Part shown: positions 7,970 to 16,725 of the stretch, piece by piece
Numbering within the stretch: position 1 is the stretch's first letter
Layout of the letters: every line of letters begins with the position of its first letter
Source of the DNA: Streptomyces sp. NRRL S-244
Lineage (GTDB): Bacteria > Actinomycetota > Actinomycetes > Streptomycetales > Streptomycetaceae
Assembly: GCF_000717915.1 (NCBI RefSeq)
Contig: NZ_JOCX01000005.1
Span: 124,001-188,000 of the forward strand
Direction: 5' to 3'
Length of the DNA: 64,000 bases
Position numbers and translations under genes: made by a program
Notes under the pieces: model-generated
What the model was told of the DNA's origin: nothing
Seen by the model: the letters and a program-made list of their open reading frames with translations, nothing else
The model's database searches: none

Positions 7970-9331
7970 TCACCCCAGGGCGACCGGTTCCGGGCAGCCC
8001 GGATGCCACGCCGTCAACGGAGTGAATCCGCGGTGTCCGCATTCGCCGAACACCGTGACCGGGCCGCCGCCCGAGAGCGCGGCCAACTGCCACAGCCCGG
8101 ACCGCGATCCGCCACCGCCGGCCGGAGTGACCGGCAGCGCGGAGGTGCCCTCCGCGTCCGCCAGCTGCCAGCCCAGTTCCCCCGGTACCGGGATCACCGG
8201 GCCCAGCACCACCGGCCACGCGTCGAGCCACGGGTCCTCCCGCAGCGCCGCCCCGTACGCCTCCAGTGCCTCCCCCGTACCGACCCCGGCCGGGGCCCGG
8301 CTCGGTGCGGCCGCCGCGGATCTCTCCCCGAGATCCGCCCGCAGCCCCGCCGTACCGGGCCGGAAGCGAGCTTCCGCCTCCACCGCCAGCCCCACGGGCA
8401 GTGCCAGCTCCGGAGGCCGCCCAGGCGGTCCGAAGTCCAGCACCAGGGCCGGGCGCCCGCTCCCCAGCCCGATCAGCCACGTCCGGCGGGTGGTGAGCCT
8501 GCCGTCCGGTGACACCGAGTCGTACTGGGCCAGGACCAGCCAGCGGTCCCGTACGACCTCCCCCTCCGCGGCGGAAACCGGAAGCCCCACCCTGCTCCGG
8601 ACCGTCGCGGCGAGCGGCTCCGGCAGGCCCGCCAAACCGAGCCAGCCCCGGTTCAGCAGGTGCAGCAGCGCGCCCTCCTCCAGCATCCGGGCGGGCCATC
8701 CGGGACCGCAACTGGGTATCGTCCCCAACTCCCGCACCCGCGCCGCCAGTCCCGGCGCCTGGGCGTCGACCATCCGGGCCGCGGTCTCCTCCCAGGGCGC
8801 GTAACCCGACTGCTGCTGGCCGGCCAGGCCGCTGCGCAGTACGTCCTCCAGCCGCTGTTCCAGCTCGGTGACCCCCGCGCCGATCCGGGCCGCCCTCCGT
8901 TCGGCCCGGCGCTTCGCCGCCTCCTCGTCCGCCGGTCTGCCCGGCGCGGCCGCCGGGCGCGCGGCCTTCGCCGCCCGCCCCGCCGCCCGCCCCGCCGACC
9001 ACTCCGCCGCCCAGTCCGGCACCCCGCCCGTCTCACCGGTCTCGGTGAACCCCTCCGCCGCCCGGAGCAGCAGCAGCCCGAGCGCGTGCTTGCACGGGGA
9101 CTTCCGGCTCGGGCAGGAGCACGAGTACGCCGGGCCCGTCAGGTCCACGACCGTCCGGTACGGCGTACTGCCGCTGCCCTTGCACAGACCCCACACCAGA
9201 CCGGAAGCGGAACCTCCGGTTTGCGACCACGGCCCCGCCCCGCCCAGCTTGGCCCCCGCCTTGCGCGACGCATCGTCAGGAGCCAGAGCCAGTACCTCTT
9301 CCGCCGTCTGGCGGACCCCCTGCTCAGTCAT
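7970..9331 (-). CDS. SWIM zinc-finger domain protein
   Basis: 453-residue protein with a SWIM zinc finger near the N-terminus: SCSCPSRKSPCKHALGLLLL (about residues 67-86) gives CxC-x7-CxH. SWIM fingers mediate DNA or protein binding. The rest has Ala/Arg-rich helices (EEAAKRRAERRAARIGAG) and a beta-rich C-terminal half (VVRDRWLVLAQYDSVSPDGRL) of unknown function. I chose the ATG at 9331 because a DNA-damage-type promoter ends 7 nt before it, implying a leaderless or near-leaderless message; GTG at 9340 is an alternative. It is divergent from the MoxR gene and upstream of DUF5691. Family and context support membership of a multi-gene system, but the function is unknown. Confidence 0.88.
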   Translation of the reverse strand: MTEQGVRQTAEEVLALAPDDASRKAGAKLGGAGPWSQTGGSASGLVWGLCKGSGSTPYRTVVDLTGPAYSCSCPSRKSPCKHALGLLLLRAAEGFTETGETGGVPDWAAEWSAGRAAGRAAKAARPAAAPGRPADEEAAKRRAERRAARIGAGVTELEQRLEDVLRSGLAGQQQSGYAPWEETAARMVDAQAPGLAARVRELGTIPSCGPGWPARMLEEGALLHLLNRGWLGLAGLPEPLAATVRSRVGLPVSAAEGEVVRDRWLVLAQYDSVSPDGRLTTRRTWLIGLGSGRPALVLDFGPPGRPPELALPVGLAVEAEARFRPGTAGLRADLGERSAAAAPSRAPAGVGTGEALEAYGAALREDPWLDAWPVVLGPVIPVPGELGWQLADAEGTSALPVTPAGGGGSRSGLWQLAALSGGGPVTVFGECGHRGFTPLTAWHPGCPEPVALG

Positions 9332-9338
9332 GTGTTCC

Positions 9339-9361
9339 ACCGTAGAGACCCCCACTGACAA
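9339..9361 (-). promoter_or_regulatory. RecA-NDp (PafBC-type) promoter of the SWIM gene, exact consensus match
   Basis: On the minus strand: TTGTCAGTG (9361-9353), 8 nt, TACGGT (9344-9339). This fits TTGTCRGTG-N8-TANNNT at every defined position. The consensus is known from mycobacterial DNA-damage genes activated by PafBC independently of LexA/RecA. The start codon follows 7 nt after the -10 box. Confidence 0.8.
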
Positions 9362-9376
9362 TCGCCCTGACCTGCA

Positions 9377-9386
9377 ACAACGTTGT
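9377..9386. promoter_or_regulatory. Central palindrome ACAACGTTGT between divergent promoters
   Basis: A perfect 10-bp palindrome lies midway between the two outward-facing TTGTCAGTG boxes (9353-9361 and 9399-9407). Those boxes form the arms of a larger inverted repeat (9353-9367 with 9394-9407, one bulged base). It could be an activator or repressor site shared by both promoters. Confidence 0.45.
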
Positions 9387-9398
9387 GAGTAAGGGGCG

Positions 9399-9421
9399 TT
9401 GTCAGTGGCGTGGTGCACGGT
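9399..9421 (+). promoter_or_regulatory. RecA-NDp-like promoter of the MoxR-DUF5682-VWA operon
   Basis: TTGTCAGTG, 8 nt, CACGGT. The upstream box is perfect; the -10 box has C for T at its first base. A 44-nt leader with a GGAGG ribosome site follows. The upstream flank GGGGCGTTGTCAG also occurs at the DUF4132 operon promoter (52231-52241 region). Confidence 0.7.
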
Positions 9422-9465
9422 TGTTCCAGCAGTCGGGAACGGCTGGCGAGCATTGGAGGGGGACC

Positions 9466-10572
9466 ATGACCATGCCCGAGAACGACAAGGGCGCGGACGC
9501 GCTGCGGCCGCATGCCGAAGACGCCTTCGCGGAAGAACTGAAAGCCCTCGCGGCGGCCGACGACAGGCCCCGCCCGACGCGCTGGAAGCTCTCCCCGTGG
9601 GCCGTCGCGACCTACCTCCTGGGCGGCACCCTCGAAGACGGCACCGTCATCACGCCCAAGTACGTCGGCCCGCGCCGCATCGTCGAAGTCGCCGTCTCCA
9701 CCCTCGCCACCGACCGCGCCCTGCTCCTGCTCGGCGTCCCCGGCACCGCCAAGACCTGGGTCTCCGAGCACCTGGCCGCCGCCGTCAGCGGAGACTCCAC
9801 CCTCCTCGTCCAGGGCACAGCCGGAACCCCCGAGGAGGCGATCCGGTACGGCTGGAACTACGCCCGCCTCCTCGCCCACGGGCCCAGCCGCGAGGCCCTC
9901 GTACCGAGCCCCGTCATGCGGGCCATGGCCGAGGGCTCGACCGCCCGCGTCGAGGAGCTCACCCGCATCCCGGCCGACGTCCAGGACACCCTCATCACCG
10001 TCCTGTCCGAGAAGACGCTCCCGATACCGGAGCTCGGCCAGGAGGTGCAGGCCGTGCGCGGATTCAACCTCATCGCCACCGCCAACGACCGCGACCGCGG
10101 GGTCAACGAGCTCTCCAGCGCACTGCGCCGCCGCTTCAACACCGTCGTGCTGCCCCTGCCCGCCACCGCCGACGCCGAGGTCGACATCGTCGCCCGCCGC
10201 GTCGGCCAGATGGGCTTGGCCCTCGACCTGCCGGCCGTGCCCGAGGGGCTGGAGGAGATCCGCCGCGTCGTCACCGTCTTCCGCGAGCTGCGCGACGGGG
10301 TCACCGCCGACGGCCGTACGAAGGTGAAGTCGCCGAGCGGCACGCTGTCCACCGCCGAGGCCATATCGGTCGTCACCGGAGGCCTGGCGCTGGCCGCCCA
10401 CTTCGGGGACGGCGTCCTGCGCCCGTCCGACGTGGCCGCCGGGATCCTCGGCGCCGTGGTCCGGGATCCGGCCGCCGACCAGGTCGTCTGGCAGGAGTAC
10501 CTGGAGGCCGTGGTGCGCGAGCGGGAGGGCTGGAAGGACTTCTACCGCGCCTGCCGGGAGGTGACGGCATGA
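9466..10572 (+). CDS. MoxR-type AAA+ ATPase
   Basis: AAA+ ATPase of the MoxR group (368 residues) that would remodel or activate a partner, typically together with a VWA protein. The Walker A motif is GVPGTAKTW (about residues 90-98), with Ala in place of the usual Gly before Lys-Thr, as seen in some MoxR proteins. A helix with RVEELTRIPADVQDTLITVLSEK fills the Walker B/pore-loop region; FNLIATANDRDRGVNELSSALRRRF holds sensor 1 and the arginine finger. The ATG at 9466 has GGAGGGGG 6 nt upstream; ATG 9472 is less well spaced. The stop overlaps the next start (ATGA), so it is translationally coupled to the DUF5682 gene. Confidence 0.9.
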   Translation: MTMPENDKGADALRPHAEDAFAEELKALAAADDRPRPTRWKLSPWAVATYLLGGTLEDGTVITPKYVGPRRIVEVAVSTLATDRALLLLGVPGTAKTWVSEHLAAAVSGDSTLLVQGTAGTPEEAIRYGWNYARLLAHGPSREALVPSPVMRAMAEGSTARVEELTRIPADVQDTLITVLSEKTLPIPELGQEVQAVRGFNLIATANDRDRGVNELSSALRRRFNTVVLPLPATADAEVDIVARRVGQMGLALDLPAVPEGLEEIRRVVTVFRELRDGVTADGRTKVKSPSGTLSTAEAISVVTGGLALAAHFGDGVLRPSDVAAGILGAVVRDPAADQVVWQEYLEAVVREREGWKDFYRACREVTA

Positions 10573-12911
10573 GCGGGCCGGCCGCCGAGCGGCGGGGGCC
10601 GCTGCTGCTGGGCGTACGGCACCACGGGCCGGGCTCGGCCCGAGCGGTGCGGGCGGCCCTGGACGCGGCCCGTCCGGCGGCCGTGCTGATCGAGGGCCCG
10701 CCGGAGGGGGACGCGCTGCTCGCGCTGGCCGCCGATCCCGGGATGCGGCCGCCCGTCGCCCTGCTCGCGCACGCCGCCGACGACCCGGGCAGGGCCGCGT
10801 TCTGGCCGCTGGCCGCGTTCTCGCCGGAGTGGGTCGCCATCCGCTGGGCGCAGGAGCAGGAAGTACCGGTTCCTGTCCGGTTCATCGACCTGCCGGCCGC
10901 GCACACGCTGGCCGCGGAGCCGGGCCGGGGCTCGGCCGGTCCCGACGAGGACGCCGGCCCCAACGCGGACGCCGGCTCCGACGCGGAGCCCGGCCCGGAC
11001 ACGGAGCCCGGCTCCGACCCCGACGGCGACTGCGACTCCGTACGGCTGGATCCGCTCGCGGTGCTGGCCGAGACCGCCGGGTACGACGACCCCGAGCGCT
11101 GGTGGGAGGACGTGGTCGAGCACCGCGGCCCGGGGGCGACGGATCCGCTCGGCGCGTTCGAGGCGCTCGGGGAGGCCATGGAGGCCCTGCGCGAGGCGTA
11201 CGGGGACGGCGGCCACGCCCGGGACCGGGTGCGCGAGGCGTACATGCGGCAGCGGATGCGGGCCGCCCGCCGGGAGTTCGGTGACGCGTACGCCGTGGTG
11301 TGCGGGGCCTGGCACGTGCCGGCGCTGGGCGCGAGGACCACGGCGGCCGCGGACAAGGCGCTGCTGACCGGGCTCCCCAAAGTCAAGGTGGAGACCGCCT
11401 GGGTGCCTTGGACCCACCGGCGGCTCGCCCGGGCCGGCGGGTACGGCGCGGGCATCACCTCGCCCGGCTGGTACGCGCACCTGTTCGCGGCCCGGGACCG
11501 GCCGGTGGAGCGGTGGCTGACCAAGGTCGCCGGACTGCTCCGGGAGGAGGACCGGCAGGTCTCGCCGGCGCACGTCATCGAGGCGGTCCGGCTGGCCGGG
11601 ACGCTGGCCGCGATGCGGGGAAGACCCCTGCCCGGGCTGGCGGAGACGCTGGAGGCGGTCCGGGCGGTGATGTGCGACGGCTCCGACGTACCGCTCGCGC
11701 TGATCGAGGACCGCCTGGTCGTCGGGGACGTGCTCGGCGAGGTCCCCGACGGGGCCCCCGCCGTCCCGTTGCAGCGGGACCTGACCCGGCGCCAGCGCTC
11801 GCTGCGGCTCAGGGCCGAGGCGCAGGAGCGCGAGCTGGAGCTCGACCTGCGCAAGGACACCGACGCGGCGAAGTCCGTGCTGCTGCACCGGCTGCGGCTG
11901 CTCGGCATCGACTGGGGCGTGCCGGCGGCCTCGCGGGGGAGCACGGGGACCTTCCGCGAGACATGGCGGCTGCGGTGGGAGCCGGAGCTGTCGGTGCGGG
12001 TCGCCGAGGCCGGGATCTGGGGCACGACGGTCCTGGCGGCCGCCACCGCCAAGGCCGAGGCGGACGCGGCCGGGGCGGCGGAGCTCGGCGAGGTGACGGC
12101 GCTGGCCGAGCGGTGCCTGCTGGCCGGGCTGTCCGGGGCGCTGCCCGCCGTACTGCGCGCCCTCGCGGACCGGGCCGCCCTGGACACCGACGTGGCGCGC
12201 CTCGCCAAGGCCCTGCCGGCGCTGGCCCGTTCGCTGCGGTACGGGGACGTACGGGGGACGGACGCGTCGGCGCTGGCCACGGTCGCGGGCGGGCTCGCGG
12301 AGCGGATATGCGTGGCACTGCCGCCGGCCTGCGCGGCGGGTCTGGACGCGGAGGCGGCGACGGAACTGCGCGGCCATGTGGACGCCGTGCACGGCGCGAT
12401 CGCGCTGTTGGACGAGGAGGGCCTGCGGGAGCGCTGGTCGGCGGTGCTGAGGGTGCTGGCCGGCCGGGACAGGGTGCCCGGGCCGATCCGCGGCAGGGCG
12501 GCCCGGCTGCTCCTGGACGACGGACGCCTGCCGGCCGACGAGACGGCGCGCCTGATGGGCCTGGCCCTGTCCCCGGCGGCGCCGCCGCCCGACGCGGCGG
12601 GCTGGATAGAGGGCTTCGCGCAGGACGGCACGCTCCTCGTCCACGACGAGCGGCTGCTGGCGCTGATCGACACCTGGCTGGCCGGGGTCCCGGAGCAGGC
12701 CTTCACGGACGTACTCCCGCTGCTGCGGCGGACGTTCGGGGCGTACGAGCCGGGCGTCAAGCGGAGCCTGGGGGAGCTGGTCCGCCGGGGCCGCTCGCCG
12801 AAGCCGACGCCGGGCGACGCCCCCGCGGGGTTCGCCCCCGCCCTGGACCCGTCCCGCGCGGACGCGGTCCTCACGGTCCTCGCCCTCCTCCTCTCCGGCC
12901 CACCGGCATGA
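10569..12911 (+). CDS. DUF5682 family protein
   Basis: 780-residue protein of the DUF5682 family. It starts with LLLGVRHHGPGSARAV (about residues 13-28) followed by VLIEGPPEGD (38-47), and later has VVCGAWHVPALG (about 243-254). The spaced His, Glu and Trp-His motifs resemble the arrangement in TraB/TIKI- or ChaN-like folds; that comparison is my inference. An acidic insertion (DEDAGPNADAGSDAEPGPD) around residues 125-155 looks like a linker. The C-terminal 400 residues are helical and Ala/Leu-rich. It overlaps the MoxR gene by 4 bp and the VWA gene follows. The family has no established biochemical function that I know of. Confidence 0.85.
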   Translation: MSGPAAERRGPLLLGVRHHGPGSARAVRAALDAARPAAVLIEGPPEGDALLALAADPGMRPPVALLAHAADDPGRAAFWPLAAFSPEWVAIRWAQEQEVPVPVRFIDLPAAHTLAAEPGRGSAGPDEDAGPNADAGSDAEPGPDTEPGSDPDGDCDSVRLDPLAVLAETAGYDDPERWWEDVVEHRGPGATDPLGAFEALGEAMEALREAYGDGGHARDRVREAYMRQRMRAARREFGDAYAVVCGAWHVPALGARTTAAADKALLTGLPKVKVETAWVPWTHRRLARAGGYGAGITSPGWYAHLFAARDRPVERWLTKVAGLLREEDRQVSPAHVIEAVRLAGTLAAMRGRPLPGLAETLEAVRAVMCDGSDVPLALIEDRLVVGDVLGEVPDGAPAVPLQRDLTRRQRSLRLRAEAQERELELDLRKDTDAAKSVLLHRLRLLGIDWGVPAASRGSTGTFRETWRLRWEPELSVRVAEAGIWGTTVLAAATAKAEADAAGAAELGEVTALAERCLLAGLSGALPAVLRALADRAALDTDVARLAKALPALARSLRYGDVRGTDASALATVAGGLAERICVALPPACAAGLDAEAATELRGHVDAVHGAIALLDEEGLRERWSAVLRVLAGRDRVPGPIRGRAARLLLDDGRLPADETARLMGLALSPAAPPPDAAGWIEGFAQDGTLLVHDERLLALIDTWLAGVPEQAFTDVLPLLRRTFGAYEPGVKRSLGELVRRGRSPKPTPGDAPAGFAPALDPSRADAVLTVLALLLSGPPA

Positions 12912-13011
12912 CCGGCACCGGGCCGCGGGCGGGCCGCGGGCGGACATCCGGTGGGCGACGGGCGAAGGACGGGACAGGCGGACAGGACGAGCAGCGGAAG
13001 GGGACGGGGAG

Positions 13012-14160
13012 ATGACCGGTACGGGGGACCCGGCAGTGGCGGACGCCTCCACGGCAGACCGGCTGCGGAGGTGGCGGATGGTGCTCGGCGGGGAGGAGGA
13101 CGGGACCGGCTGCGTGCTGGACGGGCGGGACGCCGCGATGGACACCGCGCTCTCGGCGCTCTACGGCAGGGGCGGGGAGCGCAGTGCGGGGCTCGGCGGC
13201 TCCGCGCCGCACGTGGCCCGCTGGCTCGGGGACATCCGTACGTACTTCCCGAGCTCCGTCGTCCAGATCATGCAGCGGGACGCCATCGAGCGGCTCGGCC
13301 TCGCCTCGCTGCTCTTGGAGCCCGAGATGCTGGAGGCCGTCGAGCCCGACGTACACCTCGTCGGCACCCTCCTCTCCCTCAACAAGGCCATGCCCGAGAC
13401 CACCCGCGAAACGGCGCGCGCCGTCGTCCGCAAGGTGGTCGGGCAATTGGAGGAGCGGCTCGCGTCCCGCACCCGGGCCACCCTTGCCGGCGCCCTCGAC
13501 CGCTCCGCCCGCACCGGCCGCCCCCGGCACGCGGACATCGACTGGGACCGGACCATCCGGGCGAATCTGAAGAACTACCTGCCCGAGTACCGCACCGTCG
13601 TTCCCGAGCGGCTCATCGGATACGGACGCGCCGCCCGGGCGGTGAAGAAGGAGGTGATCCTCTGCATCGACCAGTCCGGCTCGATGGCGGCCTCCGTCGT
13701 CTACGCCTCCGTCTTCGGCGCGGTGCTCGCCTCGATGCGTTCGATCGCGACCCGGCTCGTCGTGTTCGACACCGCCGTCGTGGACTTGACGGATCAGCTG
13801 GCGGATCCGGTCGACGTTCTCTTCGGTACGCAGCTCGGCGGCGGCACCGACATCAACCGCGCCCTCGCCTACTGCCAGTCCAGGATCACCCGCCCCGCCG
13901 ACACCGTCGTCGTCCTGATCAGTGATCTCTACGAGGGCGGCATACGCAACGAGATGCTGGGCCGCGTCGCGGCGATGAAGGCGTCCGGAGTCGAGTTCGT
14001 GACCCTGCTCGCACTGTCCGACGAGGGGGCTCCCGCCTACGACCGCGAACACGCCGCAGCCCTTGCGGCACTTGGGGCTCCCGCCTTCGCCTGCACCCCC
14101 GGCCTGTTCCCGGACGTGATGGCCGCGGCCCTGGAGAAGCGCCCCCTGCCCACGCCCTGA
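13012..14160 (+). CDS. VWA domain protein, partner of the MoxR ATPase
   Basis: 382-residue protein with a von Willebrand A domain in its C-terminal half. The metal-ion-dependent adhesion site is visible as CIDQSGSMAAS (DxSxS, about residues 219-229), followed by GGGTDINRAL (MIDAS Thr) and VVLISDLYEGG (MIDAS Asp). The N-terminal ~200 residues are helical with RTYFPSSVVQIMQRDAIERLG. MoxR-VWA pairs commonly act as chaperone-like assemblies that insert metal or activate a client. It is third in the operon after MoxR and DUF5682, with a 100-bp gap. The ATG follows GGGGAG. Confidence 0.9.
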   Translation: MTGTGDPAVADASTADRLRRWRMVLGGEEDGTGCVLDGRDAAMDTALSALYGRGGERSAGLGGSAPHVARWLGDIRTYFPSSVVQIMQRDAIERLGLASLLLEPEMLEAVEPDVHLVGTLLSLNKAMPETTRETARAVVRKVVGQLEERLASRTRATLAGALDRSARTGRPRHADIDWDRTIRANLKNYLPEYRTVVPERLIGYGRAARAVKKEVILCIDQSGSMAASVVYASVFGAVLASMRSIATRLVVFDTAVVDLTDQLADPVDVLFGTQLGGGTDINRALAYCQSRITRPADTVVVLISDLYEGGIRNEMLGRVAAMKASGVEFVTLLALSDEGAPAYDREHAAALAALGAPAFACTPGLFPDVMAAALEKRPLPTP

Positions 14161-14511
14161 CCGACCTGCCGATCCCCTCCCGCCGGGCCCCGCGCCGCGC
14201 CCCGCCGCGCGGCCCCGGTCCCTCCCGCGGCGGGGTCGCGATCCGTCCCCGCCGGGCGCCACCGCGCCTGGCGAATCGCACGAATATCCAGCTCAACCGT
14301 GAGGGGATCTGTGACAGGTATCACCGCTCAGGTGTGATCTGCGATTTAGGGACCCACGTCCCACGGGGATAACCTGCGGGACGGACATGCCGCGTCCACG
14401 GTCACCGTGTGCGCCTCCCTAGTGACAGCGCCGTCACGTTGCCCTCCGCGGCACGCCCACGCAGACAACCGCGAATCACTGCGAATCTTTGAAGACAAGG
14501 GACGGACGCGC
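14161..14511. other. Intergenic region upstream of sucC (351 bp)
   Basis: No gene seen. It holds an imperfect inverted repeat around 14318-14340 (ATCACC...GGTGTGAT), a GGGACCCACGTCCC palindromic element near 14350-14363, a possible -10-like GATAACCT just after it, and a direct repeat GCGAATC (near 14471 and 14481) close to the ribosome site. The sucCD promoter is presumably here, but I cannot fix its position. Confidence 0.5.
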
Positions 14512-15690
14512 GTGGACCTGTTCGAGTACCAGGCGAGGGACCTCTTCGCCAAGCACGGTGTACCGGTGCTGGCCGGTGAAGTCATCGACACGCCTGAGGC
14601 GGCTCGCGAGGCCACCGAGCGGCTGGGCGGCAAGTCGGTCGTCAAGGCGCAGGTGAAGGTCGGTGGCCGCGGCAAGGCCGGCGGCGTCAAGCTCGCCGCC
14701 ACCCCGGACGAGGCCGTCGCCCGCGCGACGGACATCCTGGGCATGGACATCAAGGGCCACACGGTCCACAAGGTGATGATCGCCGAGACCGCTCCCGAGA
14801 TCCTCGAGGAGTACTACGTCTCGTACCTGCTGGACCGCACCAACCGCACCTTCCTGGCCATGGCCTCGGTCGCGGGTGGCATGGACATCGAGCAGGTCGC
14901 CGAGGAGACCCCGGAGAAGCTCGCCAAGGTCCCGGTGAACGCCAACGAGGGCGTGACCATCGAGAAGGCCCGCGAGATCGTCGCCCTGGCGCAGTTCCCG
15001 GCCGAGGTCGCCGAGAAGGTCGCCGAGGTCCTCGTGACCCTGTGGGACACCTTCATCGCCGAGGACGCGCTCCTCGTCGAGGTCAACCCGCTCGCGAAGG
15101 TCGCCTCCGGCGACGTCATCGCCCTCGACGGCAAGGTCTCGCTCGACGAGAACGCCGAGTTCCGCCAGCCGGGCCACGAGGAGTTCGTGGACCACGCGGC
15201 CGCGAACCCGCTCGAGGCCGCCGCCAAGGCGAAGAACCTCAACTACGTGAAGCTCGACGGCGAGGTCGGCATCATCGGCAACGGCGCGGGTCTCGTCATG
15301 AGCACCCTCGACGTCGTCGCGTACGCCGGCGAGAACCACGGCGGCGTCAAGCCCGCCAACTTCCTGGACATCGGCGGTGGCGCCTCCGCCGCCGTCATGG
15401 CCAACGGTCTCGAGATCATCCTCGGCGACCCGGACGTCAAGTCCGTCTTCGTCAACGTCTTCGGTGGCATCACCGCGTGTGACGAGGTCGCCAACGGCAT
15501 CGTCCAGGCGCTCCAGCTGCTGAAGGACAAGGGCGAAGAGGTCACCAAGCCCCTCGTCGTCCGTCTCGACGGCAACAACGCCGAGCTGGGTCGCAAGATC
15601 CTCTCGGACGCCAACCACCCGCTGGTCCAGCGCGTGGACACCATGGACGGCGCGGCCGACAAGGCCGCCGAGCTCGCGGCTGCGAAGTAA
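14512..15690 (+). CDS. sucC: Succinyl-CoA synthetase (ADP-forming) subunit beta
   Basis: Beta subunit of succinate-CoA ligase (TCA cycle): succinyl-CoA + ADP/GDP + Pi to succinate + CoA + ATP/GTP. The 392-residue length matches the family. The start [19 protein letters not shown] is typical. The ATP-grasp domain shows [21 protein letters not shown], and VNPLAKV plus [15 protein letters not shown] carry nucleotide and Mg2+ ligands. The C-terminal domain has [21 protein letters not shown] and [15 protein letters not shown] sequences. GTG at 14512 is preceded by AAGGGACGG. sucD follows 21 bp later. Confidence 0.97.
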   Translation: MDLFEYQARDLFAKHGVPVLAGEVIDTPEAAREATERLGGKSVVKAQVKVGGRGKAGGVKLAATPDEAVARATDILGMDIKGHTVHKVMIAETAPEILEEYYVSYLLDRTNRTFLAMASVAGGMDIEQVAEETPEKLAKVPVNANEGVTIEKAREIVALAQFPAEVAEKVAEVLVTLWDTFIAEDALLVEVNPLAKVASGDVIALDGKVSLDENAEFRQPGHEEFVDHAAANPLEAAAKAKNLNYVKLDGEVGIIGNGAGLVMSTLDVVAYAGENHGGVKPANFLDIGGGASAAVMANGLEIILGDPDVKSVFVNVFGGITACDEVANGIVQALQLLKDKGEEVTKPLVVRLDGNNAELGRKILSDANHPLVQRVDTMDGAADKAAELAAAK

Positions 15691-15711
15691 GGGCAGAGGT
15701 CACAGACTCAC

Positions 15712-16602
15712 ATGGCTATCTTCCTCAACAAGGACAGCAAGGTCATCGTCCAGGGCATGACCGGTGCCACGGGCATGAAGCACACCAAGCTGATGCTGGC
15801 TGACGGCACCAACATCGTCGGCGGCGTGAACCCGCGCAAGGCCGGCACGACCGTCGACTTCGACGGCACCGAGGTCCCGGTCTTCGGCTCCGTCGCCGAG
15901 GCGATGAAGGAGACGGGCGCCAACGTCTCCGTCCTCTTCGTCCCGCCGGCCTTTGCCAAGGCCGCCGTCGTCGAGGCCATCGACGCCGAGATCCCGCTGG
16001 CCGTCGTCATCACCGAGGGCATCGCGGTGCACGACTCCGCCGCCTTCTGGGCGTACGCGACCGCCAAGGGCAACAAGACCCGGATCATCGGCCCGAACTG
16101 CCCGGGTTTGATCACCCCCGGCCAGTCCAACGCCGGCATCATCCCGGGCGACATCACCAAGCCCGGCAAGATCGGTCTCGTGTCCAAGTCCGGCACGCTG
16201 ACCTACCAGATGATGTACGAGCTGCGCGACATCGGCTTCACCTCCGCCGTCGGCATCGGTGGCGACCCGGTCATCGGCACCACGCACATCGACGCCCTGG
16301 AGGCCTTCGAGGCCGACCCGGACACCGAGCTCATCGTCATGATCGGCGAGATCGGCGGCGACGCCGAGGAGCGTGCGGCGGACTTCATCGCGAAGAACGT
16401 GACCAAGCCGGTCGTCGGCTACGTCGCGGGCTTCACCGCCCCCGAGGGCAAGACCATGGGCCACGCCGGCGCCATCGTCTCCGGCTCCTCCGGCACCGCG
16501 CAGGCCAAGAAGGAGGCCCTCGAGGCCGCCGGCGTCAAGGTCGGCAAGACGCCGACCGAGACGGCCAAGCTGGCGCGCGAGATCCTGAACGCCGCGAAGT
16601 AA
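15712..16602 (+). CDS. sucD: Succinyl-CoA synthetase subunit alpha
   Basis: Alpha subunit carrying the CoA site and the phosphorylated histidine. The 296-residue length is normal. The N-terminal Rossmann CoA-binding domain has [29 protein letters not shown] and [14 protein letters not shown] follow. The active-site His lies in [14 protein letters not shown] near the C-terminus. It forms an alpha2beta2-type enzyme with the upstream sucC product, and the two genes are one operon ending at a strong terminator. Confidence 0.97.
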   Translation: MAIFLNKDSKVIVQGMTGATGMKHTKLMLADGTNIVGGVNPRKAGTTVDFDGTEVPVFGSVAEAMKETGANVSVLFVPPAFAKAAVVEAIDAEIPLAVVITEGIAVHDSAAFWAYATAKGNKTRIIGPNCPGLITPGQSNAGIIPGDITKPGKIGLVSKSGTLTYQMMYELRDIGFTSAVGIGGDPVIGTTHIDALEAFEADPDTELIVMIGEIGGDAEERAADFIAKNVTKPVVGYVAGFTAPEGKTMGHAGAIVSGSSGTAQAKKEALEAAGVKVGKTPTETAKLAREILNAAK

Positions 16603-16637
16603 CGCTTGCCGCCGCCGTACGTGTGCGTACGGCTGTA

Positions 16638-16685
16638 CGGGCGTGGCCCGCATCCCCGAGTGGGGTGCGGGCCACGCCCGTTTCC
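16638..16685 (+). terminator. sucCD terminator hairpin
   Basis: CGGGCGTGGCCCGCA (16638-16652) pairs with TGCGGGCCACGCCCG (16666-16680). One bulged base and four further C-G pairs close a short GAGT-type loop. TTTCC follows. It lies between sucD and the convergent XRE/sigma-like gene and could serve both. Confidence 0.8.
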
Positions 16686-16725
16686 GTCGGCCGTCGAGCG
16701 GCTGTCCGAGCGGCCGTCCGAGCGG

